From the NCBI RefSeq assembly GCF_000378385.1, contig NZ_KB899674.1, forward strand, positions 62,001 through 126,000: 64,000 nt of DNA, written 5' to 3'. Under the pieces are notes generated by a model. It was given only the letters and a program-made list of their open reading frames with translations. It ran no database searches and was not told the DNA's origin. Positions within the stretch are counted from its first letter, which is position 1. Each line of letters opens with the position of its first letter. The position numbers and the translations under genes were made by a program. This DNA is from Paenibacillus daejeonensis DSM 15491. Lineage in GTDB: Bacteria; Bacillota; Bacilli; Paenibacillales; Paenibacillaceae. Positions 55,453 to 64,000 of the stretch are shown here, piece by piece.

Positions 55453-55887
55453 ATGAAATTCATGATGATTGTCAAAGCGACGGAAGATTCCGAGGCCGGA
55501 ACGCCACCGAGTCCTGAGCTGTTCGAAGCGATGATGCGATACAATGAGGAATTGGCCAAAGCAGGCGTACTCCTGGCAGCAGACGGACTTCATCCGACCT
55601 CGGGGGCGATCCGCATCTCCTACGAGGAGCCAGGCGCCAAACCAACGATTACCGATGGTCCGTTCAGCGAATCCAAGGAAGTGATTGCCGGCTATACGCT
55701 GATTGAAGTGCGGTCCCGGGAGGAAGCGATTGAGTGGGCGCTCCGAATGCCGGATCCACATGGCAAGGGCGAGGGACGGATCGAATTGCGACAGGTGTTT
55801 GAAGGTTCGGAATTGACACAGGATGCCGATATGCTGGAGGCGCATGAGGCGATGACCGGGGAGCTGCAGCGGCGTAACCGGACATGA
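55453..55887 (+). CDS. YCII/DGPF-domain protein
   Basis: 144 residues. Full DGPF motif in KPTITDGPFSESKEVIAGYTLIEVRSREEAIEWALRMPDP. Ferredoxin-like alpha+beta barrel family; biochemical activity of these proteins is not established. AAAGGGAG upstream. Start of a five-gene coupled operon; its last 4 bp overlap the sigma factor start (ATGA). Genomic pairing of DGPF genes with ECF42 sigma factors is known in many bacteria. Confidence 0.92.
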   Translation: MKFMMIVKATEDSEAGTPPSPELFEAMMRYNEELAKAGVLLAADGLHPTSGAIRISYEEPGAKPTITDGPFSESKEVIAGYTLIEVRSREEAIEWALRMPDPHGKGEGRIELRQVFEGSELTQDADMLEAHEAMTGELQRRNRT

Positions 55888-57185
55888 CGAATGCCGCCAG
55901 CAGACGGGCGGTCGAAACGGTCTGGCGACTGGAATCCACCCGATTGATCGCTGGCCTGACACGGATGGTGCGAGATGTCGGATTGGCGGAGGATCTGGCG
56001 CAGGATGCGCTGGTTCTCGCGCTTCGTACCTGGCCTGAGTCGGGGATTCCCGACAAGCCCGGTGCCTGGCTAATGACAGCGGCCAAACGCCGGGCCATCG
56101 ACGGGATGCGCAGACTCAAACTTCAGGATCAGAAGTATGCTGAAATCGGCCGCCATGCCGAGTCCACTGTTGAGGATGAGGCAGGCGAGGGGGTAGATAG
56201 TGAGATCAAAGACGATTTGCTGCGGCTGATCTTCATGACCTGCCATCCTGCCTTGTCCCGGGAAGCAAGGGTTGCGCTAACGCTGCGGTTGCTTGGCGGA
56301 TTGTCGACCGATGAGATCGCGCATGCCTTTTTTGTCTCGGAGCCAACGATTGCGCAACGCATTGTTCGCGCCAAACGACGATTGCGGGAGGTGCGGGCCG
56401 AGTTCATCATCCCTGATGGCGATGAATGGAAGAGTCGGCTCGAGACGGTACTTGAAGTCATTTATTTGCTCTTCAATGAAGGCTATGCGGCTTCCTCCGG
56501 CACCAGTTGGATGCGTCCGCTGCTGTGCCAGGAAGCGATCCGTCTGGGACGAATTCTTGCCGGAATTGCCCCAGCCGAGCCGGAGGTTCAGGGCTTGCTA
56601 GCGCTAATGGAGATTCAAGCATCGCGGTTCCGGGCTCGCATCTCGGCAGCTGGCGAGCCGGTTCTACTTCAGGATCAGAATCGTGCGTTGTGGGATCATC
56701 TCCTAATCCGGCGCGGGTTGGTGGCGCTTGAGCGGGCCAAGTCGCTAGGTCGACCGCTGGGCCCCTATGTGCTGCAGGCCTCGATTGCGGCTTGTCATGC
56801 GGTCGCCCGGACGGCGGAGGAGACAGATTGGGTGAGAATCGCAGCCCTCTACGAAGCGCTGTGCCGCGTGATGCCATCACCGGTTGTAGAGTTGAATCGC
56901 GCAGTGGCGGTAGCGATGGCATTTGGTCCTGCCTTCGGTCTTCAGCTCGTTGAGCAACTGGAACGCTTGCCGTCGTTGGCGGCTTACCATCTGCTACCTA
57001 GTGTAAAAGGAGATTTCCTGGAGAAGCTTGGGCGTCGCCAGGAAGCACGGGAGGCCTTCGAGCACGCCGCATCGCTGACACGCAATGCGCAGGAGAAGGA
57101 ACTGCTGTGGAGGCGAGCTGCTGCGTGTAATGCAGAACCACAGGAAAAAGCAGACCCGCAGAAAAAGGGAGGAGATCCGGGATGA
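55884..57185 (+). CDS. ECF42-type RNA polymerase sigma factor
   Basis: 433 residues, much longer than ordinary ECF sigmas. Sigma region 2 (about 1-80; DLAQDALVLALRTWPESGIPDKPGAWLMTAAKRRAID), region 4 (about 110-175; LRLLGGLSTDEIAHAFFVSEPTIAQRIVRAKRRLRE), then a 250-residue C-terminal extension (DUF6596 / TPR-like; VIYLLFNEGYAASSG, HALIRRGLVALERA-type helices, LPSVKGDFLEKLGRRQEAREAFEHA). The long TPR-like tail and DGPF neighbours define group ECF42. In this group the tail is required for activity and no anti-sigma gene is needed, which fits as none is seen here. Confidence 0.93.
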   Translation: MTNAASRRAVETVWRLESTRLIAGLTRMVRDVGLAEDLAQDALVLALRTWPESGIPDKPGAWLMTAAKRRAIDGMRRLKLQDQKYAEIGRHAESTVEDEAGEGVDSEIKDDLLRLIFMTCHPALSREARVALTLRLLGGLSTDEIAHAFFVSEPTIAQRIVRAKRRLREVRAEFIIPDGDEWKSRLETVLEVIYLLFNEGYAASSGTSWMRPLLCQEAIRLGRILAGIAPAEPEVQGLLALMEIQASRFRARISAAGEPVLLQDQNRALWDHLLIRRGLVALERAKSLGRPLGPYVLQASIAACHAVARTAEETDWVRIAALYEALCRVMPSPVVELNRAVAVAMAFGPAFGLQLVEQLERLPSLAAYHLLPSVKGDFLEKLGRRQEAREAFEHAASLTRNAQEKELLWRRAAACNAEPQEKADPQKKGGDPG

Positions 57186-57643
57186 AATTCATACTGCTAA
57201 CCCGATCCAGCCGATATGCGGAGGCGGGAATTCAGGCAAGTACTGCAAGTCTCGCCGCAACCGAGGACTATCTGGAAGAGCTGGCGGCAGCGGGCGTGCT
57301 AGTTGCGACCGAGGTTTTGTCCCCGAGCTCGAGCGGATGGCTACTGTCTTATCCTGTGCCCGGCTGTGAGCCAGTACTTACACCTGGTCCGCTGGATGAG
57401 CCGCAGCAGTTGGTTGCAGGCTATACTGTCATCGAAGTGGAACATGAAGAGGAAGCAATGCAATGGGCCAGACGTATGCCCGACCCCAATGGATACGGGG
57501 AGGGAGCCGTCGAAGTACGCCGGATACGCGAAGGAAGCTTACCTACGCATCAGGGCTTCCAGCAAGTGATGGAAGACGAACTAAGAAGCCGTATCGGATT
57601 GCGGCTGCACGACCAACTACATGTAAGAATAGAGGAGAAATGA
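57182..57643 (+). CDS. YCII/DGPF-domain protein, second copy
   Basis: 153 residues. Motif is LTPGPLDEPQQLVAGYTVIEVEHEEEAMQWARRMPDPNG, where the DGPF signature is changed to PGPL. Same fold as the first copy but only moderately similar; therefore not a recent duplicate. Its ATG overlaps the sigma stop (ATGA). Confidence 0.88.
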   Translation: MKFILLTRSSRYAEAGIQASTASLAATEDYLEELAAAGVLVATEVLSPSSSGWLLSYPVPGCEPVLTPGPLDEPQQLVAGYTVIEVEHEEEAMQWARRMPDPNGYGEGAVEVRRIREGSLPTHQGFQQVMEDELRSRIGLRLHDQLHVRIEEK

Positions 57644-57645
57644 TG

Positions 57646-57987
57646 ATGAACCAGGAAGTGACCGACTTTATTGAAGCTGTAAAAGTACCTTGGCAAGGCG
57701 AATTGTGTGCAGCGCTCCGGGAGATTGTCCATACGGCGATTCCTGAGGTACAAGAGCGCATCCAATACAAGAAGCCGCATTTTCTCAAAAACGGCAAATA
57801 TGCTGCCGTAATCTCGACCTCGAAAGATGCTGTAAGCTTTACCATTTTTAATACAAGTGAGCTCACTCTGCCGGAAGGGTTCGAAGGCCCACCAGAGCGC
57901 AAGACCATCAAGCTGCGTCAAGGTCAGGAAGCGGACAAACAAGCCTGGATTGCGCTCGTTACCCAGGCGTCAGCAGGACTGTCGTGA
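57646..57987 (+). CDS. DUF1801 (YdhG-like) small protein
   Basis: About 113 residues with the family pattern PWQGELCAALREIVHTAIPEVQERIQYKKPHFLKNGKYAAVISTSKDAVSFTIFN. Function unknown; related proteins are named after iron-chaperone-like folds on weak grounds. Three ATG codons in a row (57640, 57643, 57646) follow GAGGAG; 57646 has the best spacing. Stop overlaps the hydrolase start (GTGA). Confidence 0.82.
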   Translation: MNQEVTDFIEAVKVPWQGELCAALREIVHTAIPEVQERIQYKKPHFLKNGKYAAVISTSKDAVSFTIFNTSELTLPEGFEGPPERKTIKLRQGQEADKQAWIALVTQASAGLS

Positions 57988-58787
57988 GCAGCATCATTTC
58001 AAAAGACGGTACCCGAATCGCCTACGACAAAGTGGGAACGGGTCCGGCGCTTATTCTCGTCGCGGGTGCATTCAGCTATCGCAAGTTTCCGGCACAGCTG
58101 CAGCTTGTGGAGCTGTTGTCCGATCAATATACCGTCTACAATTATGATCGCCGGGGGCGCGGAGACAGCGGGGACGCGACTTCCTATACGATTGCACGCG
58201 AAATCGAAGATTTGGAGGCCCTGATTGCCCAAGCCGGAGGTACGGCCTATGTGTGGGGCTTGTCCTCGGGGGCGGTTCTCGCCTTGCAGGCAGCAGCAGG
58301 CGGCGCCAATATTGCCAAGCTGGCTCTGCATGAGCCGCCCTTGGTCGTAAGTACGGAAGGCCACCGGCCGCCAGAAGATTTTCTTGCCCAGGTGACGAAG
58401 CTAATAGCCGCTAATGATCGGCCCGGGGCCATCAAATATTTTATGACAAAGGGAATGGGGGCGCCTGCATTCATCGTTACGATGATGCGTCTCATGCCTG
58501 GCGTGTGGCGCAATCTGATGGCGGTGGCGCACACGCTACCTTACGATGCAGCACTCATGGAGGGCTATATGGTTGGGAAACCGTTGCCAGCAGCATGGCA
58601 GGATTCTGTTATCATGCCGACCTTGGTTCTGGCGGGAGAAGAAAGTCCGATCGCCCTGCGCAACGGCGCCCGGGCGTTTGCTGATCTGCTTCCAAATGCA
58701 GAGCTGCGAAGCAAGCGGGGGCTCGGTCATACCAAGAAGCTGGATGCCCCGCGCATCGCAGCCGAGTTGAAAACATTTTTTGTGTAG
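57984..58787 (+). CDS. Alpha/beta hydrolase
   Basis: 267 residues. Oxyanion region VAGAFSYRKF, YDRRGRGDSGD, nucleophile elbow GLSSGA (Ser), and C-terminal His in RGLGHTKK; acid residue probably in the LVLAGEESPIAL strand end. Starts at GTG 57984 overlapping the previous stop. Last gene of the ECF42 operon; acts in the cytoplasm on an unknown ester or similar compound. Confidence 0.9.
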   Translation: MSSIISKDGTRIAYDKVGTGPALILVAGAFSYRKFPAQLQLVELLSDQYTVYNYDRRGRGDSGDATSYTIAREIEDLEALIAQAGGTAYVWGLSSGAVLALQAAAGGANIAKLALHEPPLVVSTEGHRPPEDFLAQVTKLIAANDRPGAIKYFMTKGMGAPAFIVTMMRLMPGVWRNLMAVAHTLPYDAALMEGYMVGKPLPAAWQDSVIMPTLVLAGEESPIALRNGARAFADLLPNAELRSKRGLGHTKKLDAPRIAAELKTFFV

Positions 58788-58812
58788 GATTCGCAGACGC
58801 CACATAGACAAA

Positions 58813-58849
58813 TAAAAGACATCCCGCCTCAACTTCCGGGATGTCTTTA
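58813..58849. terminator. Bidirectional terminator
   Basis: 12-bp stem AAAGACATCCCG / CGGGATGTCTTT between the hydrolase stop and the convergent SLH-protein stop, T-rich on both sides. Confidence 0.88.
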
Positions 58850-58855
58850 ATCGTA

Positions 58856-61800
58856 CTATGATAGTGAAAAATGCTGAAGCAGCCGTCGTAGCATAACCAC
58901 CGCTTGAGCGTTGGTTGCTGGCTGCTTGGGAGCAAATGCCCCGTCTGGCATGCCAATAATAATTTTGGCTGTATAGAGCTCATTAATGGCCGCTCTCGCC
59001 CAGAAGGCGATGTCCTCTGCGTCAGCCAATTGAGCAGCTACATCTGCCTGCGCCACACGCTCATTCGCTATGAGCCCCACAGCAGAACCATGCTCCTGGA
59101 TAAAAGCCAGAGCACGAGCCATCATTACGGCCATTTCCTCGCGGGTCATGAGCATCTCCGGTCTGAAGGCGCCATCGTCGTATCCGCTGATTAATCCCGC
59201 TTCCCATGCTGCGTTGTATACTTTGATTAAAGGATCGGTTTCCTCCACATCATGGAATAATTGCAGCCCGGTCATTTCGGGAAGGCCAAGCGCCCGGACG
59301 AGCAGCGTGGTAAACGTTGCCCGGCTAACCGGTGCATCTGGGGCAAGGGAGTCCTCCTTGTCAATCTCCCATACCCGAGTTCCTGTGAGAAACCCGATAT
59401 CAGGTCCTGCCCAGTGATGCTGCCAGTCTGTGAAGACAGACAAGGATTCTACGACTGTGAATACGCCAGATTGCAACGAGAAAAAGGAGATCTGATCTGC
59501 ACCGTTCGGCAGTTCAGATGGTGTCCTATGCAGGTGCTGACCTTCTTCACCAATCCGTACAACGGAAAGGTGACTTGAAGTGTTAGGAGCATCCAAGGTT
59601 AGACGGTGGGCAATATAGCGGTCGCCATATACCCCAGCAGTAGCTCCATCCAGTAGAATGGACAGCTCTGCAATCTCCGACACGGGACGCAAGCCCAGAC
59701 TGGATAACGTCTCCTTGGCTGCGGTCTCTTCTTCGTCTGTTAATTTGGCCAGACGCAGGGTCACGATCTCGCTGCTGCTATCCTGGCTAACTAGTGCTAG
59801 CGGCAGTGTGATACCGGCACCGTTTACGCGAATCTCAATCGTACCGTCAGGGAATGCTCGCCACATTCGTCGCAGTGTCGCAGCTGGCAGTTCAACAAGC
59901 ACGATGGATTCGGCGCGGTCCATCTCGATGATTGCATGCCGGTCTCCCTCGAGCAAATTCAACATGGCTAGCACTTGAGCTTCATCAAATGTCAGCGTTG
60001 CAGCATAGCGGCCGTCAGTTGTTTGACTCGAAGTGAACGTGACTTGGGTGTCGGAGCCATTAACAGATACAAGTGTAGTCGATTGAGTCTGCGGCGCAGG
60101 AGGCATGACGGGCGGGTAATAAATGACGCCGCCATCGGTCTGCAATCTGGCCAGCTCGATGCGGCCTAACTCTAGCAAGGCTCCTGCCGTGATATCTACT
60201 GTCCTCGTGACCGGCTGGTAGCCGGGAGCAGTGATTTGAATCGAGACGGTAGCCGCTCTTAGATTCGTAATCTGAAACGTACCGTCAGAAGCAGTGACGA
60301 CCATACTTTCTCCATCGACGGTCACAGCAGCCCCAGGTATCGGATTGCCCCCACTGTCGTGGACCGTGCCAGCAATAGACCCGGTAACAGGCGGTCTGGC
60401 TTGCACCGTCACTGTCACCTCTGCCGTGTGGCCACCATCCTGGGTCTCGACTGTTACCGTCGCCGTGCCGGGAGCAAGCGGCGTGATTTCGCCCGCCTGA
60501 TTAACCATGGCTACCTCGGGATCCTCACTGCTCCAGCTAACCGCTTGGTTGTCGGCATTCGCCGGTTCGATAGTCACTGTGACCCGCTGCGGCGGATCGC
60601 CTGCAGTGAGCGTCAGATCTGCGGGTTCCACACGGATTCCCGTCACCCGGATCGCTGCCCGGATGTGCAACTCTTCTAACTGTATAGAGCTCCATGCCTG
60701 AATGAGTCCGCTGCCGTCTGTCACATACAGACTGAGATATTGGCCTGCCGCCACTCCCGTAATGTCCTCATCTGCCGTGTACGCTACCGCCTCAGCCGGG
60801 AGCGCCTCCCCCACCATTGGCCTTTCGAGGGCCACATCCGAAAGTAGATAAGCGAAACTATGAAGTGGCTCTACCCGTTCACCAGATGCCGCGACGCTCC
60901 CGATTACAGCTCCAGGGCGGACCTCGAAGGTGGCTATGTCGGGAGCCGGCTCAGGTACAGGCGGTCTGGCTTGCACCGTCACTGTCACCTCTGCCGTGTG
61001 GCCACCATCCATAGCCTCGGCTGTTACCTTTGCTGTGCCTGGGGTCAACGGCATGATCTCGCCCGCCTGATCAACCGTGACTATCTCGGGATCCTCACTG
61101 CTCCAGCTAACCGCTTCGTTATCGGCATTCGCTGGTTCGATAGTCGCCGTGACACGCTGCGGGGAATCGCCTGCAGTTAGCGTCAGCTCCGCGGGTTCCA
61201 CACGGATTCCCGTCACCCGGATCGCTGCCCGGATGTGCGATTCTTCCAACTGTACAGAGCTCCATGCCTTAATGAGCCCGCTGCCGTCCGTTTCGTACAA
61301 GCTAAGGAATTTAGCTGCTGCTACACCCGTGATGTCATCGCCTGTCACGTAAGGCATCGCCTCAGCCGGAAGAGCATCCCCCACCATTGGCCTGTCGATA
61401 GCCACATCCGAGAGTAGATAAGCGAAATTGTGCAGCGAATCTGCCCGTTCACCGGATGCGACGACGCTCCCGATCACAGCTCCGGGGCGGACCTCGAAGG
61501 CGGCTATGTCTGGAGCTGACTCCGTTACGACAAGCTGCAGGGCAGCTTCTGCCGAGGCGGACCCGCTATCCTCTGCAGTGACGGAGACGACAAATGCTCC
61601 GCCTGTTTCCGGGATTCCCCGCAGCAAGCCGGAGGCTGTCAGTTCCAGGCCGTCCGGCAAGCTGGTGGCGTTCCACGTCAGACCTCCGCCAGCGCCGTCA
61701 AAAGCGGTCAGTTGAACCTCGTACTGTTCGCCCTTAAGTGCTTGAGGAAGCTCTTCCGTAAGGACGGCAGGCCGCAGATAAGGATAGCCGTCGTTGATAT

Positions 61801-62806
61801 CCGGATGAATCACCCAGGTTGTAGCGAAGTCCCAACCGACGTAGGTCGATTGCTGGTGCATCTCGGCTGTGGTCTTCGCCATGGATACGGAGTTCGGTTC
61901 TGTAGCAACGCCGGTGGCTGCACCGGTCGTCATGGCATCGAAGAAAGATTGTTGGATGTCGCCATAGACAAAAAAATCTGCTGTCAGCCCACCATAATAG
62001 CTGAAGAGAGCGTTCGTGTTGGTAGACTGATCGATCGCCCCGGTTGCGTAGATGCGTGTACCTGTGCCGTTTACAATATTTCCCGAAACACCGGCGGAGC
62101 GCAACGCATAACGCTCGTTGTGAATCCGATTGGAGATTGAACCTCTTGCATAGGCATCTTCGATACTACTGTTGCCCATGCTCCCGACGAGACCGCCGGC
62201 ATACATATTACCGGTAGCGCCGACGACGACATCGGCAGTTGAATAAGAACGAGTAACTAATCCGTAATTCACGAGTCCGACCAGTCCGCCCGCCAAGCTT
62301 AATCCTGCACCGGGTGACGATCCGCTTTCTACCGACCCCAACGAGTAGGAACGGTCGATGCTGCCTCCCTGTACTAGGCCTGCCAATATCCCGGCGTTGT
62401 GCCCTCCACGGATTTGACCTTCCACGCCGAGATTGCGGATAGTGCCACTGGAGCTGCCAAAGAAACCAGCAGACTCCAGTTCATTTCCGGTTACAGAAAT
62501 GCCGGAAATAAGGAATCCATTCCCGTCGAATACGCCGTTGAAAGGAGGTATGCCATTTCCTCCAAATGGCTGCCAATCATATCCTGAGAGATCGACAGAC
62601 GCGAGAAGCCGAATATTGGCTGTCAGATACTCTTCCTGGTTTTTGTTCATATAAATCAGATGCTCCCGGTGCGTCAACAATACCCATCCATCGCGTTCGG
62701 GCGGGCGCACATCATCCTCGGCCTGCACACTTGGAATCGGCAACGCCATCTGAATGACGAGCACCATAATTAATAGCCATGCGCTGCCGATGTTTAACTG
62801 TCTCAA
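58856..62806 (-). CDS. Secreted GLUG/Big2/SLH surface protein
   Basis: About 1316 residues. Signal peptide (WLLIMVLVIQMALPIPSVQA); a GLUG-repeat beta-helix region (about 50-300; GGLVGLVNYGLVTRSYSTADV and similar); a putative Ig/cadherin-like domain (about 340-420); two 190-residue repeats, each a beta module (FEVRPGAVIGSV...) joined to a Big2 domain (VEPAELTLTAGD...TVTVQ) (about 430-800); a carboxypeptidase-regulatory-like domain (GSIAGTVHDSGGNPIPGAAV, about 815-895); an uncharacterised region; and three SLH domains at the C-terminus for wall anchoring. TTG 62806 is chosen: it follows AGAGGGAGAGG and gives a clean signal peptide; ATG 62836 has no site. Non-catalytic adhesion or scaffold role is most likely. 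Confidence 0.9.
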   Translation of the reverse strand: MRQLNIGSAWLLIMVLVIQMALPIPSVQAEDDVRPPERDGWVLLTHREHLIYMNKNQEEYLTANIRLLASVDLSGYDWQPFGGNGIPPFNGVFDGNGFLISGISVTGNELESAGFFGSSSGTIRNLGVEGQIRGGHNAGILAGLVQGGSIDRSYSLGSVESGSSPGAGLSLAGGLVGLVNYGLVTRSYSTADVVVGATGNMYAGGLVGSMGNSSIEDAYARGSISNRIHNERYALRSAGVSGNIVNGTGTRIYATGAIDQSTNTNALFSYYGGLTADFFVYGDIQQSFFDAMTTGAATGVATEPNSVSMAKTTAEMHQQSTYVGWDFATTWVIHPDINDGYPYLRPAVLTEELPQALKGEQYEVQLTAFDGAGGGLTWNATSLPDGLELTASGLLRGIPETGGAFVVSVTAEDSGSASAEAALQLVVTESAPDIAAFEVRPGAVIGSVVASGERADSLHNFAYLLSDVAIDRPMVGDALPAEAMPYVTGDDITGVAAAKFLSLYETDGSGLIKAWSSVQLEESHIRAAIRVTGIRVEPAELTLTAGDSPQRVTATIEPANADNEAVSWSSEDPEIVTVDQAGEIMPLTPGTAKVTAEAMDGGHTAEVTVTVQARPPVPEPAPDIATFEVRPGAVIGSVAASGERVEPLHSFAYLLSDVALERPMVGEALPAEAVAYTADEDITGVAAGQYLSLYVTDGSGLIQAWSSIQLEELHIRAAIRVTGIRVEPADLTLTAGDPPQRVTVTIEPANADNQAVSWSSEDPEVAMVNQAGEITPLAPGTATVTVETQDGGHTAEVTVTVQARPPVTGSIAGTVHDSGGNPIPGAAVTVDGESMVVTASDGTFQITNLRAATVSIQITAPGYQPVTRTVDITAGALLELGRIELARLQTDGGVIYYPPVMPPAPQTQSTTLVSVNGSDTQVTFTSSQTTDGRYAATLTFDEAQVLAMLNLLEGDRHAIIEMDRAESIVLVELPAATLRRMWRAFPDGTIEIRVNGAGITLPLALVSQDSSSEIVTLRLAKLTDEEETAAKETLSSLGLRPVSEIAELSILLDGATAGVYGDRYIAHRLTLDAPNTSSHLSVVRIGEEGQHLHRTPSELPNGADQISFFSLQSGVFTVVESLSVFTDWQHHWAGPDIGFLTGTRVWEIDKEDSLAPDAPVSRATFTTLLVRALGLPEMTGLQLFHDVEETDPLIKVYNAAWEAGLISGYDDGAFRPEMLMTREEMAVMMARALAFIQEHGSAVGLIANERVAQADVAAQLADAEDIAFWARAAINELYTAKIIIGMPDGAFAPKQPATNAQAVVMLRRLLQHFSLS
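60391..61514 (-). repeat. 570-bp in-frame tandem duplication within the SLH protein gene
   Basis: The blocks beginning at 60391 and 60961 are highly similar at the DNA level with exact 570-bp spacing (190 codons). Long identical runs remain, such as gcggtctggcttgcaccgtc at both starts. Confidence 0.88.
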
Positions 62807-62933
62807 ACAATCCTCTCCCTCTAATTGTAAATACAAAGGTACATGTTCTTCCTTGCTTATCCTAGTTTAGTATAAAATGAATCTATCAGATGGTTCATAA
62901 TTGTGTCATGTTAAGCCCGGGAGTGATGAACAC

Positions 62934-64000
62934 ATGGAGAAATCAGAGGAATCGGCCTATCATTCTGACGGGTTGTATCCCATTATAGGCATCGATCAGG
63001 AGTTGGAAAGTCTGGCTGAATGGATGAACGATCCGGATGCACAGCTTAAGCTTGTCTCGGTGACAGGTATTGGTGGGATCGGCAAAACGACGCTGCTATT
63101 AGAAACCGGTAAAAAAGCCATGCAAGGCGGAGCCATGACGTTATGGTTGGACGGTCAAAGCGAGCTGGTCTCACCTGCGGCTTTCTTGTCCGCGCTGGAG
63201 CTCGCGATGGAGAGCGAATACGGCATCCGCCGCCAGTCGGATGTGTCGCTGCTGCAGAGCATCGTCTTGCAGATCGGGAGCCGCAGGACCGTCCTGCTCA
63301 TTGATAATTGCGAGGAGATCGGGCGACTGGAAGGGTGGCTGATGTCCAGTTTTCTGCCTGTCCTGGCCAATGCGCCTCTCATGCTTGTGTTTGCATCCCG
63401 GAGGGGACCTGCCCTCTCCTGGCGAACCAATCCAATGTGGGGCCCGCGCTTGCGGCATGTGCCGCTTCGGCCTTTCACGCGCAAGCAAGTCCTGGATTAC
63501 GTACGGGGGGCCGGGCTCGAACCCTCGCTCCAAGAGCAGGTCGCCCATCTGACGGATGGACACCCGTTATCGCTCGCCTTAACCCTTGATTTGATGCGGT
63601 CCCGGGGGGCAGATCTGGCACGAGCACTGGACGAGCTGCCCTCTCTGCTCAGTGCCGAATTACTCCTGGAGGTTACCTCTCCGGCTCTGTATGAAGCGTT
63701 GGGGGCGTTGGCGGTGTTGCCCGCAGCTGACCAGTCATGGCTTGACCGATTGCTGCCGTCGCCGCTGTCCGCTGCAGACTATATAGCTCTGGGCCAGCTA
63801 TCGTTTGTCCGCCTGACGTCCGGAGGCATGGTACTGCACCATGTCGTCGCGCGTCTGCTCCGAGAGGATCATGCGCAGCGGTGGCCGCAGCGATTCCAAA
63901 CCATGCGCCACCGCACGCTGGAGTTGTTGGCCGATAAGTTCCACACCGTCGACCGGCGGATGCAGCTGCGCATTGCTGCACATGTGCTGGAGCTATACCG
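62934..64000 (+). CDS. STAND/NB-ARC-like P-loop NTPase, 3' partial
   Basis: 355 codons remain open to the window end. After about 20 residues comes GIDQELESLAEWM, then Walker A GIGGIGKTT (about 48-56), Walker B TVLLIDNCEE (about 120-129), a sensor/ARC-like FASRRG (about 159), and helical segments such as LTDGHPLSLALTLDLM and HHVVARLLRED. This is the order of regulatory STAND ATPases (AfsR/MalT/LuxR-type), which usually carry a C-terminal TPR or DNA-binding part that would lie beyond the window. ATG 62934 follows GGGAG. It is divergent from the SLH protein gene; promoter must lie in 62807-62930. Confidence 0.85.
   Translation, partial: MEKSEESAYHSDGLYPIIGIDQELESLAEWMNDPDAQLKLVSVTGIGGIGKTTLLLETGKKAMQGGAMTLWLDGQSELVSPAAFLSALELAMESEYGIRRQSDVSLLQSIVLQIGSRRTVLLIDNCEEIGRLEGWLMSSFLPVLANAPLMLVFASRRGPALSWRTNPMWGPRLRHVPLRPFTRKQVLDYVRGAGLEPSLQEQVAHLTDGHPLSLALTLDLMRSRGADLARALDELPSLLSAELLLEVTSPALYEALGALAVLPAADQSWLDRLLPSPLSAADYIALGQLSFVRLTSGGMVLHHVVARLLREDHAQRWPQRFQTMRHRTLELLADKFHTVDRRMQLRIAAHVLELY

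Overview
The window looks like a chromosomal stretch of a Paenibacillus-type Gram-positive bacterium (Paenibacillaceae). The reasons are several CUT1 sugar transporters of the LplA/LplB/LplC type paired with YesM/YesN-like two-component systems, very large secreted proteins with C-terminal S-layer homology (SLH) domains, long GGAGG-type ribosome binding sites, GTG/TTG starts, a Fur box and a perfect CcpA cre site of the Bacillus pattern, and characteristic intergenic repeats. This is an inference from gene content; there is no rRNA or other phylogenetic marker in the window. I see no tRNA, rRNA, prophage, insertion sequence or CRISPR array.

Layout. 1-4.5 kb (+): the end of a sugar-binding lipoprotein, then a YesN-like response regulator and a YesM-like kinase broken by a frameshift in a T9 run. 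4.5-11.5 kb (-): a complete second module, two permeases, a binding protein, a kinase and a regulator. 11.7-21.8 kb: a LysR regulator divergent from an isochorismatase-fold amidohydrolase, a complete peptide/nickel-type ABC importer with fused ATPases, and two MFS exporters, with a hairpin repeat between the MFS genes. 21.8-22.1 kb: a 51-bp minisatellite. 22.3-25.1 kb: a GH38 alpha-mannosidase. 25.4-30.2 kb: an iron-siderophore locus (methyltransferase, Fur-controlled binding lipoprotein translationally coupled to a ferredoxin/flavodoxin-reductase-like flavoenzyme, and a Btr-like AraC regulator carrying its own siderophore-binding domain). 30.4-34.8 kb: a membrane diguanylate cyclase, an alpha-toroid hypothetical protein, an SDR, and a VOC protein with a tandem HxlR-like regulator.

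35-54 kb is a carbohydrate region: a five-gene operon of three Gfo/Idh oxidoreductases and two TIM-barrel isomerase/epimerase-like enzymes; a convergent membrane AraC regulator; an LplB-LplC-binding protein transporter; an Eis-like acetyltransferase; a PL14-like lyase with CBM6; and a 1762-residue heparinase II/III-like lyase anchored by SLH domains. The likely logic is surface depolymerisation of an acidic polysaccharide, import of oligosaccharides, and intracellular oxidation/isomerisation; the substrate is not known. A 2-hydroxyacid dehydrogenase with a consensus promoter and a cre site follows.

55.4-58.8 kb is an ECF42-type sigma factor operon of five translationally coupled genes with a plausible autoregulated promoter. 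58.9-62.8 kb (-) encodes a GLUG/Big2/SLH surface protein with an internal 570-bp duplication. At 62.9 kb (+) a P-loop STAND-type NTPase gene starts and runs off the window end.
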